This document shows positions 53,471 through 61,655 of a DNA stretch of 64,000 nt, piece after piece. How positions within the stretch are numbered: the first letter of the stretch is position 1; the number at the start of each line of letters is the position of its first letter. This stretch comes from Alphaproteobacteria bacterium (GTDB lineage Bacteria; Pseudomonadota; Alphaproteobacteria; Rhodobacterales; Rhodobacteraceae). The notes under the pieces were generated by a model, which had not been told where the DNA came from, did not search any database, and saw nothing but the letters and a program-made list of their open reading frames with translations. Made by a program: the position numbers and the translations under genes. The stretch spans positions 62,001 to 126,000 of the forward strand of contig JAUHVK010000001.1 of assembly GCA_030425145.1 (NCBI GenBank). Direction: 5' to 3'.

Positions 53471-54985
53471 TTAGCCGGAAACGATCTGGAGGCCATCGGT
53501 TTCTGGATTAGAGTCTGGTTGAATAGGCCGGTGGCAAAAGCGGATCAGAGTTGCTCCGTGGCAGATCGGGTCGATCCGGCACACGATCTCGCGCCCGTCC
53601 TTGCCGCGCAACTCGCTATCCCAACTGACACGGTCGGACATGCTGGTGACGAAGTCGCGGAGTTCTGGCCACATGGGGCTTGGGTGGAAGCCACATTTCC
53701 ACGTCTGAGTGGCGTCGGTGATCGTAGTCTCGGGGATAGAGGCGTCTGGATCGACGTCCCAGAGTTCGGCATATGCTGTGTTGCAGACAGTCAGGATGCC
53801 TTTGGGATCGAAAACGGCGACTGCGTCTTCAAATGTGTCGATCACCGACTGAAGCGTGTCGAGCTCTGCCCGGTAGCCACGAGTCAAAGAGACCTCGGCT
53901 GTAATGTCATTGAACAAAAACGCGATCGCCCCGTCAGGATAAGGCTGCCCAGTAACGTCAAAGGTTTGTCCGCTGGCCAGAGCCCAAGTTTCGCGGAAGC
54001 GGTCATCGCTGGCCGCGGCGACCAGTTTTGCCAAGCGTTCACGCCAGTCATCGTAGCTCTTGGGTTCCGGCATTATGCGGCATTCACGAAGCTTGTCGAA
54101 AAATTCGAACATGGCGGGACGGGCGCTGAGGAATTCAATCGGTACACCACTCAGGTCGACAAGAGCGGGATTGAACAGCATCAGGTGCCTGTCCCGGTCA
54201 AAGATCGCAAGCCCTGTCGTGAGATTGGCGAATGTCTTGGACAATGTCTGGACGAAGTTCCGCTGCGCGGCTTCGGCACGCAGCATGCTGTCGATGCCGG
54301 TGGCAAAAAAGATCAGGCCCGCTTGCGTGTCGTGTTGCGCGACTTCAAGCCAGTGGTTCTGATTCGATCGCCTGCCTGGCATTGTCAGTTCGATCCTAGT
54401 TTTACTGGGCGGACCCGAGTGGTTACGCGCCTTCGCAATAAACCTTGCAAATTCGGCCGAACCGCCATGCGCCTTTGCATAGTCGCTAAAGGCGTCATTG
54501 CCCCAGAGAACGATGCCTTCATGGCTTAGGAACCAGACCAGATCGGGGGAATGTGTCACGGCAGAGACCATCTGCCTTGACCGTGTCTGCTCTTGTCTGG
54601 TGTGAAACCAGTCAGATTGCGGCCCAGGGAGCGGGGTCAGGACAAGGCGAAAGCCGATTCCGCATTGTGAGAGTGACGCGTGAAGACCTGTCTCCTTTGA
54701 GTGACCGTGCCATTCAGACAGCGTATCCGGGAGATCAGCAATCAGTGGAAGCAGGGTCAATCGGACGTCAGTCCAGAGATGCTGATCCGGGCCATCAGGA
54801 AGCAGCGACCATATGCGGTCATCCGCGTCGACGAGCCGATCCTCTTCGAAAACAAGCACAACGGGTTGCGCTGCTTCTGTCTGATCGGCGGAATTTCGAG
54901 ATGAGCGACTTCTCATCAGCGCGCCGCATACCACGGCGATACACGCCAAGCCGATGGCTATTTCACCCAGAAACATTGCATCCAT
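53471..54985 (-). CDS. Membrane-anchored PAS-domain protein without a kinase domain
   Basis: A 504-residue protein with one N-terminal membrane helix (FLGEIAIGLACIAVVCGALM). At least three PAS-like modules follow: about 140-235 (SPDLVWFLSHEGIVLWGNDAF), 245-355 (FANLTTGLAIFDRDRHLMLFNPAL) and 370-480 (VIDTFEDAVAVFDPKGILTVCNTAY). The sequence ends after the last one; no H-box, HATPase, GGDEF or EAL domain can be seen. It might sense redox state or ligands and act through a partner. A perfect CtrA-like site lies 46 bases upstream. It precedes tsaE in the same direction. Confidence 0.8.
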   Translation of the reverse strand: MDAMFLGEIAIGLACIAVVCGALMRSRSSRNSADQTEAAQPVVLVFEEDRLVDADDRIWSLLPDGPDQHLWTDVRLTLLPLIADLPDTLSEWHGHSKETGLHASLSQCGIGFRLVLTPLPGPQSDWFHTRQEQTRSRQMVSAVTHSPDLVWFLSHEGIVLWGNDAFSDYAKAHGGSAEFARFIAKARNHSGPPSKTRIELTMPGRRSNQNHWLEVAQHDTQAGLIFFATGIDSMLRAEAAQRNFVQTLSKTFANLTTGLAIFDRDRHLMLFNPALVDLSGVPIEFLSARPAMFEFFDKLRECRIMPEPKSYDDWRERLAKLVAAASDDRFRETWALASGQTFDVTGQPYPDGAIAFLFNDITAEVSLTRGYRAELDTLQSVIDTFEDAVAVFDPKGILTVCNTAYAELWDVDPDASIPETTITDATQTWKCGFHPSPMWPELRDFVTSMSDRVSWDSELRGKDGREIVCRIDPICHGATLIRFCHRPIQPDSNPETDGLQIVSG

Positions 54986-55030
54986 TGCCTTCCCCCGGTT
55001 TGCCGGTGGCGCAATTCAAGGCTCAGAACA

Positions 55031-55045
55031 TTAACCGATGATTAA
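55031..55045 (-). promoter_or_regulatory. Perfect CtrA-like binding site before the PAS-domain gene
   Basis: TTAA-N7-TTAA with spacer CCGATGA; each half is TTAACC on the plus strand. All 8 core bases match the CtrA consensus. It lies 46 bases before the PAS gene's start at 54985, in a 74-base gap after the regB stop. At about 20 % per AT base, fewer than one 8/8 match is expected by chance in the window. Confidence 0.55.
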
Positions 55046-55059
55046 CCCTGGTCGCGGTT

Positions 55060-56445
55060 TCAAACCTGGAAAGAGGGGTTTTCGCCGATCCCTTCGCCTT
55101 TCGGCAGGCTGGGTGGGACAATGGCATCCCGAGGCCAAACCACTTCGACAATAGCGCCCCGGCGGGGAGACGATCCGTTGATGCGGTCAGTACCATTCGC
55201 AAAGCTGAGTTCGGCACCAGACCGTTGGAGTAGCGTCTTGGCGATAAACAGCCCTAGTCCCATCCCCTCGTATTCGGGGCGCACCTTGCGGTCCCGTTCC
55301 GATTTGCGGTTGCGTACGAACGGGTCGCCGATGCGACCAAGCATGTTTGTCGGATAGCCTGGGCCGTCATCCAGAATTCGGACGGACACGGTGTTTTCGG
55401 TCCAATTGGCTTCGACCCATACAGTCGAGCGGGCAAAGTCGACCGCGTTCTGGATCAGGTTGCGCAGGCCGTGGATGATTTCTGGTCGTCTGAGGGCAAG
55501 GAGTGGATCGAAATCGCCATCTGTACCCTGCGCGTCGATCAGAACGTCTTTCCCTCGGTTCAAGTGGGGTTCGGCGGCTTCGCGTATGACTTCGACCAAA
55601 GGTGCAGAGCGGATTTGCAGGTCCTGTTTCCCGGCCCGACCCATGGATTGCAGAATGTCGCGGCACCGATCCGCCTGTTCGCGGATCAGACGGGCATCTT
55701 CTTGCAACTCAGGTTGGTCGGAAAGTTCTTCGATCAGTTCGGCACTGGTCAGCTTGATTGTGGCCAGCGGCGTTCCAAGTTCATGCGCGGCGGCTGCGAC
55801 CACCCCGCCGAGGTTGTTCAGCATCTGTGTTCGGCTCAGCGCCATTTGGGTGGCGACGACAGCGTCGCCCATTGAGTTCATCTCTTCGGTGATCTGACGC
55901 GCATAGAGCGAAAGGAAGACAACGGCGATGGTGATCGCAATCCACTGGCCGAACACGAACACATCCGCAATGCGCATGATGAACCCCTGTTCAGTGCGCA
56001 ATGGGAGGTGATAAAACACCATCAGGGTCACGAGGGCCAAAGCGGTCGCGCCGATGATGATCGTTGACCGCAAGGTCATGATGGTTGCCGATACGATGAC
56101 CGGTCCAAGGATCAGAATCGTGAACGGGTTATGAAGCCCGCCGGTGAGGTAGATCAGGAAGCAAAGTTGAAGCAGGTCGAAGAGGACCATGAGAAAATTC
56201 TCGGCCTCGTTCAGACGTTTGTTTTCGGGAAATACGAAAATGGCGATCAAGTTGCCGACAATTGACACACCGACGGCAAGGTAACACAGCCCAAGTTCCA
56301 GTTGTAGATTGTAGAGCTTCTGCGCCAGCGCAATGGCGGCTAACTGTCCGACGATGGCGCACCACCGCAGCCAGATCATCGTGCGCAACCGGATAAAGCT
56401 GCCACGTTGCCGTTCCTGGAAGATTCCGAATGCGGATTGCGTCAT
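55060..56445 (-). CDS. regB: Redox sensor histidine kinase RegB/PrrB/ActS
   Basis: A 461-residue kinase with six N-terminal membrane helices. The quinone-linked motif GGLHNPF is at about 102-108, H221 is in AAAAHELGTPLATIKL, and the redox-active cysteine is C261 in QADRCRDIL. The ATPase end has N-box LIQNAVDFA and GMGLGLFIAKTLL. It phosphorylates RegA in response to redox or oxygen state. ATG 56445 gives the family length; the frame is open to 56547. It is divergent from senC with 118 bases between. Confidence 0.96.
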   Translation of the reverse strand: MTQSAFGIFQERQRGSFIRLRTMIWLRWCAIVGQLAAIALAQKLYNLQLELGLCYLAVGVSIVGNLIAIFVFPENKRLNEAENFLMVLFDLLQLCFLIYLTGGLHNPFTILILGPVIVSATIMTLRSTIIIGATALALVTLMVFYHLPLRTEQGFIMRIADVFVFGQWIAITIAVVFLSLYARQITEEMNSMGDAVVATQMALSRTQMLNNLGGVVAAAAHELGTPLATIKLTSAELIEELSDQPELQEDARLIREQADRCRDILQSMGRAGKQDLQIRSAPLVEVIREAAEPHLNRGKDVLIDAQGTDGDFDPLLALRRPEIIHGLRNLIQNAVDFARSTVWVEANWTENTVSVRILDDGPGYPTNMLGRIGDPFVRNRKSERDRKVRPEYEGMGLGLFIAKTLLQRSGAELSFANGTDRINGSSPRRGAIVEVVWPRDAIVPPSLPKGEGIGENPSFQV

Positions 56446-56563
56446 CTGCGCCCTTTCGCCACTTGTGCCGAAAGTCAAAACCCTTACCTCGGCAAAGACA
56501 GAGCATAAGCAAGCCAAGTCCGATGAGAAGGGCTTTGTTTCATGCATTTGCGAAGGAGATCAC

Positions 56564-57187
56564 ATGGTACGTTTGGCAGCAATTACAGCTGGCGTAGTGC
56601 TGATCGCGCTATTGGGCGGGATCTGGTATGCAAGCCAGCCATCCGAAGGTGGGGACAAATATGCGTCCTGCCGCAACACTCAGGTTGCTGGCGGCGCTGA
56701 CACAATCGGCGGACCGTTCACTCTGGTCAATTCTGATGGTGAGACCGTAACCAACGAAGATGTGATCACAAAACCGTCGTTGGTCTATTTCGGCTACACG
56801 TTCTGCCCGGATGTCTGCCCTCTCGACACCGTGCGGAATGCCGAGGCGGTCGATCTTCTGGCCGAGCAAGGGTATGACGTGACGCCGATTTTTATCTCGA
56901 TCGACCCCAAACGCGACACCCCCGAAGTCGTCGGTGATTTCGCAGCCAATCTCCACGAAAACATGATTGGTCTGACGGGATCGGAAGAGCAGGTCAAAGC
57001 CGCGAGCCAAGCCTACCGAACCTATTTCAAAGCGCAGCCTGGCGATGACGAATATTACCTCGTGGATCATTCCACCTTCACCTATCTCGTCATGCCGGAA
57101 GATGGGTTTGTCGAGTTCTTCCGCCGCGAATTGACTCCGGAACAGGTCACCGAACGGACATCGTGCTTTCTTGACGCCGCAAGCTAG
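56564..57187 (+). CDS. senC: SCO1/SenC/PrrC copper-binding protein
   Basis: A 207-residue membrane-anchored thioredoxin-like protein. An N-terminal helix (AAITAGVVLIALLGGIWYA) precedes the SCO domain with FCPDVCP (C81, C85) and H169 in VDHSTFTYLV, the three copper ligands. It helps deliver copper to cytochrome oxidase and links respiration to RegBA signalling in Rhodobacter. ATG 56564 has GAAGGAGA upstream; the open frame before it is antisense to regB. regA follows after 79 bases. Confidence 0.95.
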   Translation: MVRLAAITAGVVLIALLGGIWYASQPSEGGDKYASCRNTQVAGGADTIGGPFTLVNSDGETVTNEDVITKPSLVYFGYTFCPDVCPLDTVRNAEAVDLLAEQGYDVTPIFISIDPKRDTPEVVGDFAANLHENMIGLTGSEEQVKAASQAYRTYFKAQPGDDEYYLVDHSTFTYLVMPEDGFVEFFRRELTPEQVTERTSCFLDAAS

Positions 57188-57266
57188 TGGGTCATTTGTG
57201 GTTTGATGTTGAAAAATTCGTCGGTAATACTGGCGGATAACGCAAACGCGACGGGAGGGAACCACG

Positions 57267-57821
57267 GTGAGCGAGCGTACCATCGACGATCTGGGCGACG
57301 ACAAGAGCCTGCTTCTTGTGGACGACGACGAGCCGTTTCTGCGGAGACTGGCCAAGGCGATGGAGAAGCGTGGCTTCGAGGTTGAGACAGCTCAGTCGGT
57401 GACAGCCGGGTCGGCGATCGCAACAGCGCGTCCTCCGGCCTATGCGGTTGTGGACCTACGGCTCGAAGATGGTAACGGTCTGGACGTGGTTGAGGTCATT
57501 CGCGACAAGCGCCCGGACAGCCGGGTGGTTGTTCTGACCGGTTATGGCGCGATTGCCACGGCAGTGGCTGCCGTGAAGATTGGCGCGACCGATTACCTGT
57601 CCAAACCTGCTGATGCGACTGATATCACAAACGCTTTGCTGGCTAAGGGTGACGATCTTCCTCCGCCGCCGGAGAACCCGATGAGCGCAGATCGTGTGCG
57701 TTGGGAGCATATTCAGCGCGTTTACGAACTTTGTGATCGCAACGTGTCCGAAACAGCGCGACGCCTGAACATGCACCGCCGTACATTGCAGCGAATCCTC
57801 GCAAAACGGTCGCCGCGCTGA
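57267..57821 (+). CDS. regA: Redox response regulator RegA/PrrA/ActR
   Basis: A 184-residue global redox regulator. The receiver domain has phospho-acceptor D63 in VVDLRLEDGNGLDV, T in VVLTGYGAI and K in DYLSKPAD. A proline linker (LPPPPENP) is followed by a Fis-like helix-turn-helix, NVSETARRLNMHRRTLQRILAKR, the almost invariant RegA end. It controls respiration, and in many relatives photosynthesis and carbon or nitrogen fixation. The start is GTG 57267 behind GGGAGGG. Confidence 0.97.
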   Translation: MSERTIDDLGDDKSLLLVDDDEPFLRRLAKAMEKRGFEVETAQSVTAGSAIATARPPAYAVVDLRLEDGNGLDVVEVIRDKRPDSRVVVLTGYGAIATAVAAVKIGATDYLSKPADATDITNALLAKGDDLPPPPENPMSADRVRWEHIQRVYELCDRNVSETARRLNMHRRTLQRILAKRSPR

Positions 57822-57828
57822 ACTGCTT

Positions 57829-58317
57829 TCACCGCAGCTCGTAACGTTTGCTGACCTTGTCGACTGAGGTGCCATCGCCCAGTCTTTGTTGTGGGTGATG
57901 GGCGTATGTCTCAAACCCACGGCTCTGGTAGTAGGTCAGGCCGCCCTCATTGTCGGCGCGGATCGTGGCGTTGATCCAGTGATAACCGATTGATTTTGCT
58001 ACCGTTTTCGATGCCTCGAACAGCTTGGACCCGACGCCAAGTCCGGTTTTCCCCAAACGGACAAAGCTGGCGATGTCACAAGCTTCTGGCGGGAGGTCAG
58101 GGTGCGGTTCGAAGAACTGAAACCCAAGGATTTCGCCAACCCCATCTTCGGCAACATGCCAAGCCGACCGGGTTGGTGAGCGCTGCATCCACTCCAGAAT
58201 GGTGTCCCGCGATACCGGATCGATATGCGCCGTGGTGCCACCCTTCTTTATGATCGCATCCAAGAGTTCTGCCATTTGCCGGGCATCTAGCGGACCGGCG
58301 CGGCGAATTGTGATCAC
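57829..58317 (-). CDS. GNAT-family N-acetyltransferase
   Basis: A 162-residue acetyltransferase. It starts ITIRRAGPLDARQMAELLDAI and carries the acetyl-CoA loop RLGKTGLGVGSKLF (motif A) and INATIRADNEGGLTYYQSRGFETY (motif B). The substrate is unknown. The start is GTG 58317, overlapping the end of the HD-hydrolase gene by 4 bases, with GGAGA upstream; an open frame to 58485 is unlikely. It is convergent with regA, 7 bases between the stops. Confidence 0.85.
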   Translation of the reverse strand: MITIRRAGPLDARQMAELLDAIIKKGGTTAHIDPVSRDTILEWMQRSPTRSAWHVAEDGVGEILGFQFFEPHPDLPPEACDIASFVRLGKTGLGVGSKLFEASKTVAKSIGYHWINATIRADNEGGLTYYQSRGFETYAHHPQQRLGDGTSVDKVSKRYELR

Positions 58318-58913
58318 ACCATCTCTCCGATCAGCGTGGCATGGCGCGCGGTGAAATCTTCGCGTACTTCGACCGGGGGGCGCAGAACGATTGCCAGATC
58401 CGAAATCAGATCGAGATCCGGCGCGCCGAAAAACTTGTCGGCTTCGGATCGCTTGAACCCTGCAATCTGCGTGGCCTCCATCCAAGCACTGATCCGGTCC
58501 GCCTTTTTGATCTGCTTCTTCAGCTTGGTAGGGGTCACCGCGGGCAAGCCGAAGCGAATGTGAATTGCCGCTGTCAGGCGATCATCCAATGCGCCGTAGC
58601 CGGGACCAACAGCAGCCTTCACCGGAGAGATCATGTCGCCGATCACATATTCTGGTGCGTCATGCAGCAAGGCGGTGAGCTTGTCCGCGGGAGAAGCCTT
58701 TGGGCAAAGACGACTGAAAAGGGTTTCAACAAGCAAGGAATGCTCGGCCACCGAATAGGCGTAGTCACCAAAGGTTTGCCCATTCCAGCGCGCGACAAAG
58801 GCAAGCCCGTGGGCGATATCCTCAATCTCGATATCAACTGGCGTCGGATCCAGCAGGTCAAGCCGTCTGCCAGAAAGCATGCGCTGCCATGCGCGTGGGG
58901 GTTTTGCCATCAT
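58314..58913 (-). CDS. HD-domain phosphohydrolase (YfbR-like)
   Basis: A 199-residue metal-dependent hydrolase. The HD motif is in LLHDAPEYVIGDMISPVK, the preceding His in SVAEHSLLV and a later Asp in KKADRISAWME. Together these resemble YfbR-type 5'-deoxynucleotidases and related domains. No substrate can be assigned. Two adjacent ATGs (58913, 58910) follow GAGG; the second has better spacing. It is the first gene of a two-gene unit with the GNAT gene, and is divergent from ahcY across 121 bases. Confidence 0.83.
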   Translation of the reverse strand: MMAKPPRAWQRMLSGRRLDLLDPTPVDIEIEDIAHGLAFVARWNGQTFGDYAYSVAEHSLLVETLFSRLCPKASPADKLTALLHDAPEYVIGDMISPVKAAVGPGYGALDDRLTAAIHIRFGLPAVTPTKLKKQIKKADRISAWMEATQIAGFKRSEADKFFGAPDLDLISDLAIVLRPPVEVREDFTARHATLIGEMV

Positions 58914-59034
58914 TTGCCTCGTTTTTTACTTCGGTAGAAGGCTGCCCCGTGGTTGTAAACAGCCGCGCATTGCCCGAGCGGTGACCCCGTGCTAACTGCC
59001 CACTCAAACAAGTATGACATGTGGAGTGCCGGGA
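58914..59034. other. Divergent gap before ahcY; no recognised riboswitch
   Basis: The region was checked for SAH and SAM/SAH riboswitch features, which precede some ahcY and metK genes. The only structure seen is GGCTG (58940-58944) with CAGCC (58960-58964) around a 15-base loop. It does not resemble those consensus patterns as far as I can tell. No clear promoter pair was assigned. Confidence 0.3.
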
Positions 59035-60423
59035 ATGGCCAAGGATTATATCGTCAAGGACATCGCACTGGCCGGGTTTGGCCGCAAGGAACTGGACATT
59101 GCGGAAACCGAAATGCCGGGTCTGATGGCGCTGCGCGAGGAATATGGTGAAGGGAAACCTCTGAGCGGAGCGCGGATCGTCGGCTCTTTGCACATGACGA
59201 TCCAGACGGCGGTTCTGATTGAAACGCTGGTCGCGCTGGGCGCGGATGTGCGCTGGGCATCGTGCAACATCTTCTCGACACAGGATCACGCGGCGGCTGC
59301 GATTGCTGACGCGGGCGTGCCGGTATTCGCGATCAAAGGCCAGACGCTGGAAGAGCATTGGGATTACCTCGACAAGTCGTTCATGTTCCCCGAAGGCGCG
59401 AACATGATCCTCGACGATGGTGGCGATGCGACACTCTACGTATTGCTCGGCGCACGGGCGGAAGCCGGGGAAGAGATCATCCCTGTGCCGCAATCCGAAG
59501 AGGAAGAGGTGATCAAGAAACAGATCGCCAAGCGCATGGCGGAAAGCCCGGGCTGGTTCACCGAGACCCGTGACGCCATCAAAGGCGTGTCCGAAGAAAC
59601 GACAACCGGCGTGAACCGTCTTTACCAACTGATGCGTGAAGGCCGTCTTCCGTTCCCGGCGATCAACGTGAACGACTCTGTCACCAAGTCGAAATTCGAT
59701 AACAAGTATGGCTGCAAGGAATCGCTGGTCGACGGTATCCGCCGCGCCACGGACACAATGATGGCCGGTAAGGTCGCTGTTGTGTGCGGTTACGGCGACG
59801 TGGGCAAAGGCTCTGCGGCCTCTCTCGCCGGTGCCGGTGCCCGTGTGAAAGTGACCGAAGCTGACCCGATCTGCGCGCTTCAGGCGGCAATGGACGGGTT
59901 CGAGGTGGTTCTTCTGGAAGACGTTGTGTCCACGGCCGACATCTTCATCACCACCACCGGCAACAAGGATGTGATCCGCATCGAGCATATGCGCGAGATG
60001 AAGGACATGGCCATCGTGGGCAATATCGGTCACTTCGATAACGAAATTCAGGTCGCGTCCCTGCGCAATCACAAGTGGACCAACATCAAGGAACAGGTGG
60101 ACATGATCGAGATGCCCTCGGGCAATCGTCTTATCCTGCTTTCCGAAGGCCGTCTTCTGAACCTTGGCAACGCCACTGGCCACCCGTCCTTCGTGATGTC
60201 CGCGTCCTTCACCAACCAGGTGCTCGCGCAGATCGAGCTGTGGAAGAACGGAGCGAACTACGAAAACAAGGTCTACATCCTACCCAAGCATCTGGACGAG
60301 AAAGTCGCCCGCTTGCACCTGGGCCGGATCGGCGTAAAGCTCACCCGGCTGTCACCGGAGCAGGCCGCCTATATCGGCGTGACCCCGGAAGGCCCGTTCA
60401 AGCCGGAGCATTACCGATACTAA
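59035..60423 (+). CDS. ahcY: Adenosylhomocysteinase
   Basis: It splits S-adenosylhomocysteine into adenosine and homocysteine, clearing the by-product of methylation. The 462-residue NAD-dependent enzyme has [32 protein letters not shown], the NAD motif [20 protein letters not shown] and the C-terminal [11 protein letters not shown] 59035 is chosen over the ATG 21 bases earlier. In Rhodobacter, ahcY also lies close to regA. Its transcript ends at a perfect hairpin 33 bases after the stop. Confidence 0.97.
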   Translation: MAKDYIVKDIALAGFGRKELDIAETEMPGLMALREEYGEGKPLSGARIVGSLHMTIQTAVLIETLVALGADVRWASCNIFSTQDHAAAAIADAGVPVFAIKGQTLEEHWDYLDKSFMFPEGANMILDDGGDATLYVLLGARAEAGEEIIPVPQSEEEEVIKKQIAKRMAESPGWFTETRDAIKGVSEETTTGVNRLYQLMREGRLPFPAINVNDSVTKSKFDNKYGCKESLVDGIRRATDTMMAGKVAVVCGYGDVGKGSAASLAGAGARVKVTEADPICALQAAMDGFEVVLLEDVVSTADIFITTTGNKDVIRIEHMREMKDMAIVGNIGHFDNEIQVASLRNHKWTNIKEQVDMIEMPSGNRLILLSEGRLLNLGNATGHPSFVMSASFTNQVLAQIELWKNGANYENKVYILPKHLDEKVARLHLGRIGVKLTRLSPEQAAYIGVTPEGPFKPEHYRY

Positions 60424-60455
60424 TAGTACCAGTTCCTTAAGAAGGATTTTGGTCA

Positions 60456-60490
60456 CTTCGTGGGTCACACAGGCCCACGAAGCGATTTTT
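60456..60490 (+). terminator. Hairpin terminator of ahcY
   Basis: Perfect 9-base arms CTTCGTGGG (60456-60464) and CCCACGAAG (60474-60482) with a 9-base loop, then CG and five T. It lies 33 bases after the ahcY stop and insulates the AT-rich gene downstream. Confidence 0.85.
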
Positions 60491-60501
60491 CGGTCGCTTT
60501 G

Positions 60502-60530
60502 TTGCGTTTTTGCCAGCTTTGGCGTAATAT
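60502..60530 (+). promoter_or_regulatory. Possible promoter of the AT-rich orphan gene
   Basis: TTGCGT (60502-60507), 17 bases, TAATAT (60525-60530). The -35 matches TTGACA at 3 of 6 and the -10 matches TATAAT at 4 of 6. It begins 12 bases after the ahcY terminator's T-run and would start transcription at about 60537, inside or next to an inverted repeat. Confidence 0.35.
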
Positions 60531-60531
60531 T

Positions 60532-60550
60532 TGATCCATATAAAGGATCA
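60532..60550. promoter_or_regulatory. Inverted repeat overlapping the ribosome site of the orphan gene
   Basis: TGATCC (60532-60537) and GGATCA (60545-60550) flank ATATAAA. The right arm includes AGGA, the only Shine-Dalgarno-like sequence before ATG 60556, so pairing or protein binding here could block translation or transcription. The left half also reads as an FNR-like box TTGAT-N4-ATAAA (9 of 10 to TTGAT-N4-ATCAA). Confidence 0.4.
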
Positions 60551-60555
60551 TATTT

Positions 60556-61515
60556 ATGTCTCACTTTGCGACGAGAAAGCAGATTGGTGATCAGTTAGAT
60601 TTCATAATTACGATCTGGCGTGAAAACATGAAAGCCGCCTTGGAGGGTATGTCTGACCCGGACATCGACAAGGACCCGTTTTTGAAAAACGCGAGCCTTC
60701 TGGCAACTGGCAAGGATGCCGTTTCGTCTTTCTGTCCAGCGTCCAGCGTCGGAAAGCTGATTTCGGAGGTCACAACAAATGCAAAATACGCGCCACCTGT
60801 TTTCATAATGAGCCAAGCTGCCGCAGGCTTTGACAAGGCGCACGATGCCTACATCGAGAGCCATCAGAAAATGCTGGATGCCAAGTTTAAGACAATTCGA
60901 GACGAGCTTTTTAAAGCAATCGACGATGCGTCCATGGTATTCAAGTCTACCAATTACGGTCAGAAAATTATTGATACAATTTTCTCAAAATTCTCAAAAC
61001 TCCCTTTCGAGAAACCTGCGGATCTCGACGTGTTCGTTCGACTGTTTGTTTCTGAGAATCGATTTATCGAAACAGACAAAAATGAATTATCTAAGCGGGT
61101 AGATGCGGGTTACGGTAATCTTTGTAAAACGATAATGGCTTTGTACTTGGGATCGCGGCGTGGCCCCGGTACGAACAAGATGGTGTTTGATACAGGTCAG
61201 TCGCAGTTGTCACGCTACGGGTCACCGTACGTGACAAAAACGATTACAAGTCAGTCTTTACAAGACAAGGTCATTGCCGAAGCATGGAAATATCGCGCAG
61301 ATCATGTTGATCGATTTTGGCTAGACAAACGACCGGATGTTACCGTTTTCCGTCGAATACATTCAAAACCAACACGACTAGAAGTCACATACGTTGGTCC
61401 GGGCTTTCCGCTGACAGATGCGATGAAATCAGCAACTACCTCTTTTAAGAAAAAGACTGGCCGAGAACCAAGTTATAATCATGAAGTTGCCAAGAACCTT
61501 GGACTCCTCTTGTAG
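60556..61515 (+). CDS. Unknown protein, AT-rich orphan gene (319 residues)
   Basis: I do not recognise this protein. It has no signal peptide, membrane helix or known catalytic motif. The first half looks largely helical and charged (QKMLDAKFKTIRDELFKAIDD). The C-terminal half is more mixed and basic, with LYLGSRRGPGTNK, KYRADHVDRFWLDKRPDVTVF and FKKKTGREPSYNHEVAKNLG. Hand counts of three 60-base lines give about 33-45 % GC, against 65 % in one ahcY line, and codons such as TTT, AAA and ATT are frequent. The intact length, ribosome site and flanking hairpins suggest a working, recently acquired gene. Confidence 0.72.
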   Translation: MSHFATRKQIGDQLDFIITIWRENMKAALEGMSDPDIDKDPFLKNASLLATGKDAVSSFCPASSVGKLISEVTTNAKYAPPVFIMSQAAAGFDKAHDAYIESHQKMLDAKFKTIRDELFKAIDDASMVFKSTNYGQKIIDTIFSKFSKLPFEKPADLDVFVRLFVSENRFIETDKNELSKRVDAGYGNLCKTIMALYLGSRRGPGTNKMVFDTGQSQLSRYGSPYVTKTITSQSLQDKVIAEAWKYRADHVDRFWLDKRPDVTVFRRIHSKPTRLEVTYVGPGFPLTDAMKSATTSFKKKTGREPSYNHEVAKNLGLLL

Positions 61516-61655
61516 TTCTTGGAGACTTTCCAAAAAAACTTGAACCGTAAAATCACACAGAATTGCGTGATCATCCTTTCGCTATCGTGTGAATAAATGC
61601 CGCCCTAAATCCCGACAGTAGTCGGAACGCCCGGAGTGACCTCCGGGCGTCTTCG
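61516..61655. other. AT-rich gap after the orphan gene, with two hairpins
   Basis: This 140-base gap separates the orphan gene from the convergent LysM gene. It has a run of seven A near 61531, a small hairpin CCGAC/GTCGG at 61612-61625, and a strong 10-base stem at 61627-61650 listed separately. No repeat marking an insertion boundary was found beyond an 8-base match to the left side. Confidence 0.45.
61627..61650 (-). terminator. Hairpin between the orphan gene and the LysM gene
   Basis: Perfect 10-base arms ACGCCCGGAG (61627-61636) and CTCCGGGCGT (61641-61650), loop TGAC. It lies 5 bases after the LysM gene's stop on the minus strand. The T-run is weak on both strands, but the GC-rich stem probably serves both convergent transcripts. 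Confidence 0.7.

Noticed and set aside
60465-61560. 8-base direct repeat TCACACAG on both sides of the orphan gene (60465-60472, 61553-61560), as a possible insertion duplication
   Set aside because: The copies differ on both flanks and the left one lies in the ahcY terminator loop. The same 8-mer also occurs at 13124-13131, so it is at chance level.
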